Shown here piece after piece: positions 36,938-44,599 of a stretch of 64,000 nucleotides of DNA. The notes under the pieces were generated by a model that was not told the origin of the DNA, made no database searches, and was given only the letters and a program-made list of their open reading frames with translations. Each line of letters starts with the position of its first letter. Within the stretch, counting starts at the first letter, position 1. The position numbers were made by a program, and so were the translations under genes. The stretch lies in contig NZ_JAHTBK010000001.1 in NCBI RefSeq assembly GCF_020177575.1, forward strand, positions 558,001 through 622,000. Reading direction: 5' to 3'. The stretch is from Hasllibacter sp. MH4015. Lineage in GTDB: Bacteria; Pseudomonadota; Alphaproteobacteria; Rhodobacterales; Rhodobacteraceae.

Positions 36938-37558
36938 ATGGCCGACGAACGAGAGATCAATCCCTGGCTGAAAAACGCCCTCGAACTCGGGCCGCCGATC
37001 CTGTTCTTCATCGCCTATCTGAGGCTGGAGGATACCAGCATCACCGTGGGCGGCACCGCCTATGACGGGTTCATCATCGCCACCGCCGTCTTCGTCCCGA
37101 TCCTGCTCGCCTCCACCGCGATCTTGTGGAAGCTGACCGGAAAGATCTCTCGCATCCAGATATTTACCGCGATCCTTGTGGTGTTCTTCGGCGCGCTGAC
37201 GGTGTGGTTCAACAATGACGCCTTCTTCAAGATGAAGACGACCATCGTCTACGCCTTCTTCGCCGCGATGCTGGGGATCGGACTGATGCGGGGCAAGAGC
37301 GGACTGAAATACCTGATGGGGGATCGCCTGCCCATGGCCGACGAGGGCTGGATGATCATGACGAAACGCCTCGCGCTTGCCTTCGTGGCCATGGCGATCG
37401 CGAATGAGGTGATCTGGCGCACGCAATCGGACCGCTTCTGGGTCACGTTCGAGACGTTCGTTTTGCCCGCGTTCCTGTTCGTGGTCTTCATGTCGCAAGC
37501 GCCCGTGATCGAGCGCTTCAGCCTCGACGAGGGGGACGAGGACGGGCCGGGGGCTTAG
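36938..37558 (+). CDS. yciB: inner membrane-spanning protein YciB (septation protein A)
   Basis: 206 residues with about five or six membrane helices. The N-terminal PWLKNALELGPPILFFIAYL and the central FNNDAFFKMKTTIVYAFFA match the YciB/IspZ family, membrane proteins implicated in cell-envelope integrity and septation. ATG 36938 follows AGGAGGGCAG, a strong ribosome-binding site. The 3' end overlaps the convergent pseudouridine synthase gene by 41 bases, so its last 13 codons are also antisense to that gene's tail. Confidence 0.9.
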   Translation: MADEREINPWLKNALELGPPILFFIAYLRLEDTSITVGGTAYDGFIIATAVFVPILLASTAILWKLTGKISRIQIFTAILVVFFGALTVWFNNDAFFKMKTTIVYAFFAAMLGIGLMRGKSGLKYLMGDRLPMADEGWMIMTKRLALAFVAMAIANEVIWRTQSDRFWVTFETFVLPAFLFVVFMSQAPVIERFSLDEGDEDGPGA

Positions 37559-38381
37559 CGCCACCGGGCTTGCCGTCCGCCGCTTTTCCACAACCTTTCG
37601 TGCCGAACGGGCGCTTCTTGCGCGTGGGCTTGGCCTTCGCCGTTGCGTGGCCCTCCGTCGCGGCCTCCAGCCCCAATTGATCGCGCAGCACGCGCGGGCG
37701 AACCTCTTCCACCTCGCCCGCCTTCAACTGGCCAAGCCGGAACGGCCCGTAGGAAATCCGCAAAAGCCGGTTCACGTCGAACCCGATCTCCGCCATGGCG
37801 CGCCGGATCTCTCGGTTCTTGCCCTCGCGCAGGCCCACGGTGATCCAGGCATTCGCACCCTGCTGGCGGTCCAGCACCACCTCCATCGGCTGAAACCGCT
37901 CCCCCTCGGCCACGATGCCGCGGCGCAGGGGGGCGAAATCCGTGTCCTTGGGGGCGCCCTTGATCCGCACGCGGTACTTGCGCAGCCACCCGGTCGAGGG
38001 CAGTTCCAACTTGCGTTTCAACCCGCCATCGTTGGTCAGCAGAAGCAGGCCTTCGGAATTGATGTCGAGCCGCCCGACGCTCATCACCCTTGGCAATTCG
38101 GCGGGCAGGGAGGCGAAGACCGTGTCGCGCCCCTTTTCGTCGGACGTGGTCGTCACCAGCCCGCTGGGCTTGTGATACAGCCACAGACGCGGGCGCTGGA
38201 TTTCGGGGAGGGGGGCATCGTCGACCTCGATCGCGTCCGCGTCGGTCACGTTCAGGGCGGGGCTGTCGATGCGTTTGCCGTTCACCTTGACGCGGCCCGC
38301 TTCGATCATGCGCTCCGCCTCCCGGCGCGAGGCGACGCCCGCCCGGCTCAATCGTTTCGCAATGCGTTCACCGTCGACCAT
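37518..38381 (-). CDS. RluB/RsuA-family pseudouridine synthase
   Basis: 287 residues. An N-terminal S4 RNA-binding domain (GERIAKRLSRAGVASRREAE) is followed by the catalytic domain with GRLDINSEGLLLLTNDG; the Asp is catalytic. The REGKNREIRRAMAEIGFDVNRL signature is typical of RluB/RsuA enzymes, which convert uridine to pseudouridine in rRNA. The last 50 residues are a Lys/Pro/Gly-rich tail. The family size suits 23S-modifying RluB, but 16S-modifying RsuA is not excluded. The tail overlaps yciB by 41 bases on the opposite strand. Confidence 0.9.
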   Translation of the reverse strand: MVDGERIAKRLSRAGVASRREAERMIEAGRVKVNGKRIDSPALNVTDADAIEVDDAPLPEIQRPRLWLYHKPSGLVTTTSDEKGRDTVFASLPAELPRVMSVGRLDINSEGLLLLTNDGGLKRKLELPSTGWLRKYRVRIKGAPKDTDFAPLRRGIVAEGERFQPMEVVLDRQQGANAWITVGLREGKNREIRRAMAEIGFDVNRLLRISYGPFRLGQLKAGEVEEVRPRVLRDQLGLEAATEGHATAKAKPTRKKRPFGTKGCGKAADGKPGGAKPPARPRPPRRG

Positions 38382-38434
38382 GCCCCCTCGCTACAAGTTT
38401 GACAGCGCGGGGGAAAGCGGCTTTGACAGGCGCC

Positions 38435-38887
38435 ATGGCCCAATTCACCAGCTTCATGGACATCGCGATGGAGGAGGCGCGTGCGGCTGCCGCGCGCGGA
38501 GAAGTGCCGGTGGGCGCGGTGATCACGCGCAATGGCCAAGTTCTGGCGCGGGCGGGCAATCGGATGCGCGAATGCCACGACCCCACCGCCCATGCGGAGA
38601 TGCTGGCGATCCGCGCCGCCTGCGCCGTCTTGGGCACCGGGCGGCTGATCGGCTGCGATCTGTGGGTGACGCTGGAGCCGTGCCCCGCCTGTGCGGGCGC
38701 CATCGCGGCGGCGCGTCTTGATCGCCTCTACTACGCCGCCGCTGATCCAAAATCGGGCGGCGTGGCCCAGGGCCCGCGCGTCTTCGACCACCCCCAAGCC
38801 CATCACCGCCCCGAAATATATGCTGGGCTCATGGAAGCCGAGGCCGCCGCCCTTCTCAAGGATTTCTTCGCCGCCCGTCGCGATTGA
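38435..38887 (+). CDS. tadA: tRNA-specific adenosine deaminase
   Basis: 150 residues from ATG 38435. A TTG at 38399 would add 12 residues with no family support. It deaminates A34 to inosine in tRNA-Arg(ACG). The zinc site is HAEMLAIR (His and catalytic Glu) plus PCPACAGAI, and VPVGAVITRNGQV is the usual core beta strand. It is divergent from the pseudouridine synthase gene, so both tRNA- and rRNA-modification genes share this intergenic region. A repeated 3' element (38892-38949) follows immediately. Confidence 0.94.
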   Translation: MAQFTSFMDIAMEEARAAAARGEVPVGAVITRNGQVLARAGNRMRECHDPTAHAEMLAIRAACAVLGTGRLIGCDLWVTLEPCPACAGAIAAARLDRLYYAAADPKSGGVAQGPRVFDHPQAHHRPEIYAGLMEAEAAALLKDFFAARRD

Positions 38888-38891
38888 GCCT

Positions 38892-38949
38892 GTCTTCCAT
38901 GTGCCGAAAATATCCTGGGGGAGTCCGCAAGGACGGGGGCAAAGCCCCC
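38892..38949 (+). repeat. repeated 3' element, copy A, with GC hairpin
   Basis: Begins 4 bases after tadA with GTCTTCCATGTGCCGAAAATATCC (shown in parts: GTCTTCCATGTGCC then GAAAATATCC), identical over 24 bases to a segment at 43623-43646 on the minus strand. A GGGGGC-aaa-GCCCCC hairpin follows at 38935-38949. In both cases the element lies 3' of a gene in the sense orientation. Confidence 0.7.
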
Positions 38950-38983
38950 CGCGCGCATGGCGCGCCACGAAAGAAATAATTGT

Positions 38984-39472
38984 GCGCGGAGGGCCTGTAA
39001 GCCGGATTTTGTCCCCCGGCGGGTTTCCCCGCCGGATGGATGACCATTCCTCTCGGCGGGCCGTTGCCGGACCGCTCTAGCTGCCAACCCGGACCGCGGG
39101 GTGAAGCGCCCCATGATGCGGTCCCTATTCGGCATTGCTCCCCGGTGGGGCTTGCCATGCGAGCCCTGTTGCCAGGGCCCCGGTGGGCTTTACCCCACCG
39201 TTTCACCATTACCCAGCGTCCCGCAAGCGGGGCGCGAAGGCTGTCTGTTTTCTGTGGCGCTGTCCGTCGGATCGCTCCGCCCGGGCGTTACCCGGCACCA
39301 TCACTTCAGGGAGTCCGGACTTTCCTCTGGGGCGATTTTCCCACGTTCGCGGGACAACGCCCCGAACCCGACAATTGGGTTCTGATCGCTGTGCGATCAG
39401 GTTCCAATGAAAGGGTCCGGTGATCCCGCGACCCAAGGAAATGCGCCCCAGCGGCCATCCAGCCCTCCGCGC
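38984..39472 (-). ncRNA. rnpB: RNase P RNA (type A) with extended P3 arm
   Basis: On the minus strand the conserved GGAAAGTCCGGACTCC (39310-39325) and the 3' ACAAAATCCGGCTTACAGG core identify RNase P RNA, the catalytic subunit that trims tRNA 5' ends. Ends are set by the P1 helix: GCGCGGAGGGC at 39462-39472 pairs exactly with GCCCTCCGCGC at 38984-38994. P3 is closed by CTGGGGCG / CGCCCCAG and spans about 125 bases (39327-39451), much longer than the usual arm. Total length is near 489. Exact mature ends are inferred. Confidence 0.9.
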
Positions 39473-39482
39473 AGATCCGCAC

Positions 39483-40151
39483 CTACGCGCCCTTCGTCGT
39501 CCGTTCAACCCCGTACCGCCGCGCCAGATCCGCCATCAACGCGCAATCCTCTCCATCGAGCGGCCCCGTTGCCCAGGGCCGAAACCGCATCCGCACCACC
39601 TCCAGCAGCAGGTCGTCGTCCATCGCGCCATAGCCGAAGGCGGTTGCGTCGCGGCGGAACGCGGCCTTGTCCGCCTCCGCCCCCCTGGCATCCGACCACA
39701 CGGCAAGCCCCTGCCGCGCCAGGCGCTTCCAGTCGAACCGCCGCCCGGGGTCGATCTTGCGGCCCGGGGCCATGTCGGAATGGGCGATCACGCCGTGGGG
39801 CGGGATGTGCCAATCCTCCAGAAGTTTGCCCAGAAGCGGCTCCAGCGCCGCCATCAGTGGCTCTGAGAAGGGGGAGCGCCCGTCATTGTCCAACTCGATC
39901 CCGATGGAGCGGGAATTGACGTCGCCGCGCCCGCGCCATTGGCCCTTGCCCGCGTGCCAGGCGCGCATCTGGGGGGCGACCAGCTCCAACACGTCTCCGT
40001 CCCGACCGATCAGGTAATGTGCCGACACCTCGCGCGCCGGATCGCACAGCGCGCGGGCGGCGGCGGCGCAATCGGCCATGGCGGTGTAGTGCAGGACGAC
40101 CAATTCGGGGCGCAGGCCATCGCGCCGCTCCCCGAAATTGGGACTCTTCAT
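39483..40151 (-). CDS. N-acetylmuramoyl-L-alanine amidase, AmpD family
   Basis: 222 residues. The amidase_2 fold is marked by LVVLHYTAM (zinc ligand His21), DVNSRSIGIELDNDG and AHSDMAPGRKIDPG (His124 and Asp134, zinc/catalytic). No signal peptide is seen, so it is probably the cytoplasmic recycling type that removes the peptide from anhydro-muropeptides. It has an unusually long C-terminal region (residues 150-222). The ATG at 40151 is followed downstream, 10 bases past its stop, by the RNase P RNA on the same strand. Confidence 0.88.
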   Translation of the reverse strand: MKSPNFGERRDGLRPELVVLHYTAMADCAAAARALCDPAREVSAHYLIGRDGDVLELVAPQMRAWHAGKGQWRGRGDVNSRSIGIELDNDGRSPFSEPLMAALEPLLGKLLEDWHIPPHGVIAHSDMAPGRKIDPGRRFDWKRLARQGLAVWSDARGAEADKAAFRRDATAFGYGAMDDDLLLEVVRMRFRPWATGPLDGEDCALMADLARRYGVERTTKGA

Positions 40152-40157
40152 GGGAAT

Positions 40158-40808
40158 TTACCCGTCGATCGCGGGCAGGGTTTCGAAGCTTTCCGCCGGG
40201 GCGGCGGCCTCTGCGCGGAGGGCGCTGGGATCGAAGCCGCACACGAAACCGTCGCCATCGGGGTCCATGCCGTTGGGATCACGTTCGGGCCCGCCATCGG
40301 CCAGGAACCGGTCCTGCGCCTGATCCCGGCTGGGGAATTGCGCGCACAGATCCTGCCCGTCGCGGCGGAACGGATTGCGCCGCCATTGCTGCTGCCCGGG
40401 CAGATGGGTCGTGCGCAGGGCGAAGGCCGCCACGCGGGGGATCAGAGGCGGCGGCAACACGTCGGAGGCCTGCTGCGGCTGGACATTGTCGAAGACGCCA
40501 CCGGTCTGTCCGGCGGCCTCGGCCTCCGCAATCGCGCCTTCTGCGATGCCCGCGATATTGTTGGGATCGAGGAAGGTCACGTCGCCCGTGGCCCCCGCCT
40601 CCACCGGCAGGCCATTGGCACCGACGGCACCGGGGGCCGCGCCCGCGCCGGGCAGGGTGGTGGACGAAATCTCTCCGTTCAGGGCGATGCGGCGCGAATC
40701 GATCCCCAGCCGGTCCAGCTCCTGCTGTTGCGGGTTCACGTCATTGGGGACCGGCCCGCAGGCCGTCACGCCCAGAAGGACGAGTAACAAAATACGCGGG
40801 TAAGCCAT
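40158..40808 (-). CDS. lipoprotein with Excalibur-like calcium-binding motif
   Basis: 216 residues from the ATG at 40808. Signal residues 1-17 (RILLLVLLGVTACGP) end in a lipobox Cys17. The middle is low-complexity, Gly/Ala/Pro-rich. Near the C-terminus, NGMDPDGDGFVCGFDP, with DxDGDGxxC spacing, resembles the Excalibur/EF-hand-like calcium loop found in extracellular proteins, and an upstream Cys (DLCAQFPS) could pair with it. It is probably anchored in the envelope facing the periplasm. It lies between gatA and the amidase gene on the minus strand. Confidence 0.75.
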   Translation of the reverse strand: MAYPRILLLVLLGVTACGPVPNDVNPQQQELDRLGIDSRRIALNGEISSTTLPGAGAAPGAVGANGLPVEAGATGDVTFLDPNNIAGIAEGAIAEAEAAGQTGGVFDNVQPQQASDVLPPPLIPRVAAFALRTTHLPGQQQWRRNPFRRDGQDLCAQFPSRDQAQDRFLADGGPERDPNGMDPDGDGFVCGFDPSALRAEAAAPAESFETLPAIDG

Positions 40809-40842
40809 TACAAAGTCTCGATTTTCCTGCCTGAGGCGCAGA

Positions 40843-42327
40843 TTACCACCATTTACCGGGTTTTTCCACAAATCCCGCCGCCTGTTCCAAGGCGTAGGCG
40901 GTGTTCAGCAACTCGCCTTCCTCCCACGGCTTGCCGATCAGTTGTAGACCGAGGGGCAGTCCGTTGCGGTCCAGCCCGGTCGGCACGGCAATTCCGGGCA
41001 GGCCGGCGAGGTTCACGGTCACGGTGAAGACGTCGTTGAGGTACATCTCCACCGGATCGCTGACCTCCTTGCCCAACTCGAAGGCCGCAGACGGGGTGGC
41101 GGGGGTCAGGATCGCGTCGATGCCATCGTTGAACACCGTCTCGAAATCCCGTGCGATCAGCGCGCGCACGCGGCGGGCGCGGTTGTAATAGGCGTCGTAG
41201 AAACCGGCGCTCAGCACGTAGGTGCCGATCATCACGCGGCGCTGCACTTCGGCCCCGAACCCTTCGGCGCGGGTCTTTTCGTACATCTCCGTGATGCCAT
41301 CGCCGGGCGCCATCTTGGCGCGGTAGCCGAAGCGCACACCGTCGTACCGCGCGAGGTTGGACGAGGCTTCGGCGGGCGCGATGACGTAATAGGCGGGAAG
41401 CGCGTATTTCGTGTGGGGCAGGGTGATATCCCGGATCTCCGCGCCCGCATCTTTCAGCATCGCGGTGCCGTCGGCCCACAGCGTCTCAATCTCGGCGGGC
41501 ATCCCGTCCATGCGGTATTCGCGGGGAATGCCGATGACCTTGCCACGAATGTCGCCAGTCAGCATCGCCTCGAAATCCGGGACGGCGAGATCGGCGGAGG
41601 TCGAATCCTTCGCGTCATGGCCCATCATCGCGCGGCCCATGATGGCGGCGTCCCGCACCGTTTTCGTCATCGGTCCGGCTTGATCGAGTGACGAGGCAAA
41701 GGCCACGATCCCCCAACGGGAGCAGCGCCCGTAGGTGGGTTTGAGCCCCACGGTGCCGGTGAAGGCGGCGGGCTGGCGGATTGAGCCGCCGGTGTCCGTG
41801 CCGGTGGCGGCCATGCACAGATCGGCCGCCACGGCGGTGGCCGAGCCGCCGGAGGAGCCGCCGGGCGTCAGGCCCGCATCGGAGTTGCCCGCGCGCCACG
41901 GGTTGACCGCGTTGCCGTAGACGGAGGTCTCGTTCGACGAGCCCATGGCGAATTCGTCCATGTTCAGCTTGCCCAACATCACCGCGCCCGCGTCGCGCAG
42001 CTTGCCGGAGACGGTGGATTCGTATTGCGGTGTAAAGCCGTCGAGGATTCTCGAGGCTGCTTGCGAGGCCACACCTTCGGTGCAGAAGAGGTCCTTTATG
42101 CCCACCGGGATGCCGCATATATCGGGCGCGTCCCCGCCCTTGATCCGCGCATCGGCGGCGCCGGCGCGTTCGATCGCGATTTCGGGCGTCTTGTGGACGA
42201 AGGCCCCCAGCGCGTCGGCACGGTCGATGGCATCGAGGCAGGCCTGCGTCAGCTCGGCCGAGGTCACGTCCCCCTTGCGCAGCGCGTCGCGTGCTTCGGC
42301 AATCGTGAGTTTGTTCAATTCGTTCAT
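40843..42327 (-). CDS. gatA: glutamyl-tRNA(Gln) amidotransferase subunit A
   Basis: 494 residues. This amidase subunit releases ammonia from glutamine for conversion of Glu-tRNA(Gln) to Gln-tRNA(Gln). The Ser-cisSer-Lys triad is visible: Lys78 (GIKDLFC), Ser158 ([15 protein letters not shown]) and Ser182 ([16 protein letters not shown]). The C-terminal sequence [19 protein letters not shown] is also typical. The start at 42327 follows AGGTGTTTTGAA. It is 70 bases downstream of gatC on the same strand; gatB is not in the window. Confidence 0.97.
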   Translation of the reverse strand: MNELNKLTIAEARDALRKGDVTSAELTQACLDAIDRADALGAFVHKTPEIAIERAGAADARIKGGDAPDICGIPVGIKDLFCTEGVASQAASRILDGFTPQYESTVSGKLRDAGAVMLGKLNMDEFAMGSSNETSVYGNAVNPWRAGNSDAGLTPGGSSGGSATAVAADLCMAATGTDTGGSIRQPAAFTGTVGLKPTYGRCSRWGIVAFASSLDQAGPMTKTVRDAAIMGRAMMGHDAKDSTSADLAVPDFEAMLTGDIRGKVIGIPREYRMDGMPAEIETLWADGTAMLKDAGAEIRDITLPHTKYALPAYYVIAPAEASSNLARYDGVRFGYRAKMAPGDGITEMYEKTRAEGFGAEVQRRVMIGTYVLSAGFYDAYYNRARRVRALIARDFETVFNDGIDAILTPATPSAAFELGKEVSDPVEMYLNDVFTVTVNLAGLPGIAVPTGLDRNGLPLGLQLIGKPWEEGELLNTAYALEQAAGFVEKPGKWW

Positions 42328-42397
42328 TTCAAAACACCTCTGGGCTCCGCCCGTTCATTGCTGAAACCGATCCACAGGATCGATTTCCGGGCGCGCC

Positions 42398-42685
42398 TCA
42401 CTCCACCACTTTCGGAACTGCGAAGAAGCCTTCGCGCGCGTCGGGCGCATTGGCCAGGACCTTGGCCACCTGGTTGCCGTCCGTCACTACATCCTCGCGC
42501 CGGGGCAGGCGCATGGGCGTAACGGAGGTCATCGGCTCCACATTGTCCACGTTCACTTCCTCAAGCTGTTCGATAAACCCGAGGATCGCGTTGAATTCGT
42601 GGGCGAGGGCCGGAAGCGCGGTTTCTTCGACCTTGATCCGGGCCAGTTTCGCGACCTTGGCGGCGGTTGCGGTATCGATGGACAT
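42398..42685 (-). CDS. gatC: glutamyl-tRNA(Gln) amidotransferase subunit C
   Basis: 95 residues, the normal GatC size. Characteristic sequence: TAAKVAKLARIKVEETALPA, then FNAILGFIEQLEEVNVDNVEP and the C-terminal DAREGFFAVPKVVE. GatC wraps around GatA and stabilises it in the complex. The ATG at 42685 follows TAAGGATGAACCACCC on the minus strand. The gatC-gatA order is common when gatB is separate. Confidence 0.95.
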   Translation of the reverse strand: MSIDTATAAKVAKLARIKVEETALPALAHEFNAILGFIEQLEEVNVDNVEPMTSVTPMRLPRREDVVTDGNQVAKVLANAPDAREGFFAVPKVVE

Positions 42686-42807
42686 GGGTGGTTCATCCTT
42701 AAACAGAACGGGCCGGGTTTAGCCGCGTGGGGCAGGGGCTTCAAGCATGGTTGCGCGGCAGGGGCGGGCGGTTAGGCTGGTCGGGTGCGGAAACAGGGAG
42801 ATGCGCG

Positions 42808-43503
42808 ATGAAATACACCTGGTTGGGCCATGCGAGTGTGCGGTTGGAGATCGGCGGGGAGGTGTTGCTGATCGACCCGTGGTTGCAAGGCAACCCGGCC
42901 TTTCCCGACGCGCGGCGGGACGAGGCCCTGGACGGGGCGACGGCGATCGTGCTGACCCACGGGCATTTCGACCATGCCAAGGAGGTGCCCGATCTGGCCA
43001 GGGACCTCGGCGTTCCTGTCTACGCGATCGTCGATCTGGCGCAAATGTGGGAAAAGCAGCATGGATTGAATGTCGTGGGCTTCAACAAGGGCGGCACGGT
43101 CCGGATCGGCGATGTCGCCGTGACCATGGTGGCCGCCAGCCATTCCTCGGCGATTTTCGGGGAAGATGGCGGGACGATCTATGCGGGCGATCCGGTGGGC
43201 TACATGATCGAGGGCGAGGGGCGGACGATCTATGTCTCCGGCGACACGGACGTGATGGCCGATATGGGCGTGTTGCAGGATCTGCACGAGCCGGAGATCG
43301 GGATCCTGTGCGCGGGTGGGCATTTCACCATGGATATGAAGCGAGCGGCCTACGCGGCGTCCAGATTGTTCCGGTTCCGGACGGTGATCCCGGTCCATTA
43401 CAGGACCTTCCCGCTGCTGGAGCAATCGGCGGAGCCCCTAAGGGCGGCGCTGCCGGATGTGCGGGTGCTTGATCCGGAGGTGATGGAGGCGGTGGAGCTG
43501 TAG
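42808..43503 (+). CDS. metal-dependent hydrolase, UPF0173 (metallo-beta-lactamase fold)
   Basis: 231 residues. N-terminus MKYTWLGHASVRLEIGGEV followed by IDPWL, then the zinc motif THGHFDHAKE (His51, His53, Asp55, His56), with CAGGHFTMDMKRA and VIPVHYRTFP later. This matches the UPF0173 family of metal-dependent hydrolases. The substrate is unknown; homologues have been linked to cyclic-nucleotide or lactone-like chemistry only by fold. ATG 42808 follows AGGGAGATGCGCG. The gene is divergent from gatC. Confidence 0.9.
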   Translation: MKYTWLGHASVRLEIGGEVLLIDPWLQGNPAFPDARRDEALDGATAIVLTHGHFDHAKEVPDLARDLGVPVYAIVDLAQMWEKQHGLNVVGFNKGGTVRIGDVAVTMVAASHSSAIFGEDGGTIYAGDPVGYMIEGEGRTIYVSGDTDVMADMGVLQDLHEPEIGILCAGGHFTMDMKRAAYAASRLFRFRTVIPVHYRTFPLLEQSAEPLRAALPDVRVLDPEVMEAVEL

Positions 43504-43507
43504 GGCC

Positions 43508-43554
43508 GGGGCCGGGCGAACGGCCCACCCGCCCGCCCCCGTCCGCCCGGCCCC
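43508..43554. terminator. GC-rich inverted repeat after the UPF0173 gene
   Basis: 16-bp stem GGGGCCGGGCGAACGG / CCGTCCGCCCGGCCCC with one mismatch and a 15-base loop, beginning 4 bases after the hydrolase stop. There is no T run, so factor-dependent termination or mRNA 3'-end protection is more likely than simple intrinsic termination. Confidence 0.55.
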
Positions 43555-43622
43555 GCTCACCTGGCCCCGTCGCGCACTTTTGTGGGCTAGGCACCTGTGG
43601 CAGGTCTGGGAGCCTTCGGCGG

Positions 43623-43646
43623 GGATATTTTCGGCACATGGAAGAC
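43623..43646 (-). repeat. repeated 3' element, copy B
   Basis: On the minus strand this is base-for-base identical over 24 bases to 38892-38915. It lies 3' of the GNAT gene that ends at 43705, in the same relative orientation that copy A has to tadA, which supports a 3'-end role. Confidence 0.7.
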
Positions 43647-43648
43647 GG

Positions 43649-43682
43649 GGCGCCGCGCGGGGGGAGAGGGCCGCGCGGCGCC
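43649..43682. terminator. perfect GC hairpin after the GNAT gene
   Basis: 12-bp perfect stem GGCGCCGCGCGG / CCGCGCGGCGCC with a 10-base loop, 22 bases beyond the GNAT stop on the minus strand and next to repeat copy B. A T run is absent, so it may work as a 3'-end stabiliser or a Rho-independent-like stem. Confidence 0.5.
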
Positions 43683-43704
43683 GGGGGGGCGGCGCAGTGG
43701 AGGA

Positions 43705-44211
43705 TCAGAGCGGGCGGATCATCTCCACCGCCGGAAACCCGATACCGGGGCGCAGCATCACCTCGATCTCGCCGCGCCGCTGGAAGCCCATCGCGGCGTA
43801 GAACGGCTCTGCCGTGCGGGTGGATTGGCACATCATCCAGCGCACGCCGGAATTGCGCGCGGCGGCAAAGCTGCGTTGCAGGATCTTGCGCGCGAGCCCG
43901 CGCCGGGTGGCCCCGGGATGGGTGACGACGTGGCGGATATGGCCCACGTCACGCGGGCCCACGCCCCCCTGCGGCGCGCCGTGGGTCCAGCCGCCGGCGG
44001 CCAGGGCCGCACCGTCCCCGTCGAGCGCCACGTAATAGGAGCCGCAACGCAGCAATTCCGCGCGCGCGCGGGTGATCAGCGGCAGGCAGGTGACAAGGAC
44101 CGACGGCGGGTAATCGGGTTTCAACAGAACCGGGTAGCTTGCGCCCAGAAGCGCGTCGATCGCGGGCAGATCCGCGCTGTTCGTCGTCCGTATCACGATA
44201 TCTTCCACCAT
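43705..44211 (-). CDS. GNAT-family N-acetyltransferase
   Basis: 168 residues from the ATG at 44211, chosen because GGAGGA lies 7-12 bases upstream; ATGs at 44235 and 44268 are further out. The GNAT core shows VGHIRHVVTHPGATRRGLARKIL, where the acetyl-CoA-binding loop RxxGxA is RRGLA, and a C-terminal beta-bulge region EPFYAAMGFQRRGEIEVML. The family acetylates amines on small molecules or proteins; the substrate is unknown. It is downstream of rpmG on the same strand, past a terminator. Confidence 0.85.
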   Translation of the reverse strand: MVEDIVIRTTNSADLPAIDALLGASYPVLLKPDYPPSVLVTCLPLITRARAELLRCGSYYVALDGDGAALAAGGWTHGAPQGGVGPRDVGHIRHVVTHPGATRRGLARKILQRSFAAARNSGVRWMMCQSTRTAEPFYAAMGFQRRGEIEVMLRPGIGFPAVEMIRPL

Positions 44212-44270
44212 GGCTCTATCCTCCGTCTTCGCCATGTGTCGCCCGCCCGAAGGATGCCGGTTGGGCAAAG

Positions 44271-44302
44271 AAAAAGGCCGCGTCGATTGCTCGGCGCGGC
44301 CC
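44271..44302 (-). terminator. intrinsic terminator of rpmG
   Basis: Read on the minus strand: GGGCCGCG / CGCGGCC stem (44295-44302 with 44276-44282) followed by a T run TTTTT (44271-44275). It lies 27 bases after the rpmG stop and before the GNAT gene. Confidence 0.78.
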
Positions 44303-44328
44303 TTCTGTCGGTCTTTGGATCGGCGATC

Positions 44329-44496
44329 TTACTTGATCTTGCCTTCCTTGTATTCGACATGCTTGCGCGCCACGGGATCGTACTTTCGTACGACCATCTT
44401 CTCGGTCATCGTGCGCGCGTTTTTCTTGGTCACGTAGAAATGACCCGTGCCTGCGGACGAGTTGAGGCGGATCTTGATGGTGGTCGGCTTCGCCAT
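44329..44496 (-). CDS. rpmG: 50S ribosomal protein L33
   Basis: 55 residues found by direct reading: ATG at 44496 with AGGAG 7-11 bases upstream, to a TAA at 44329. The sequence ([40 protein letters not shown]) is typical bacterial L33, ending [11 protein letters not shown]. No CxxC zinc pairs are present, so it is the zinc-free form usual in alphaproteobacteria. L33 sits near the E site of the large subunit. Confidence 0.96.
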   Translation of the reverse strand: MAKPTTIKIRLNSSAGTGHFYVTKKNARTMTEKMVVRKYDPVARKHVEYKEGKIK

Positions 44497-44599
44497 GGGT
44501 CAGGCTCCTGTTCGGGTCGGGGCGGGCGGCTTGGGCCGCGCTCGCGCAAATTCGGGTAGAGACGCGCCTTTTACCGGGCGAGGGCGGGGAGTCAACACC

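Noticed and set aside
39101-39423. Overlapping plus-strand open frames of 90-127 codons in the 39.1-39.4 kb region
   Set aside because: They lie inside the RNase P RNA gene, whose conserved core and helices explain the sequence.
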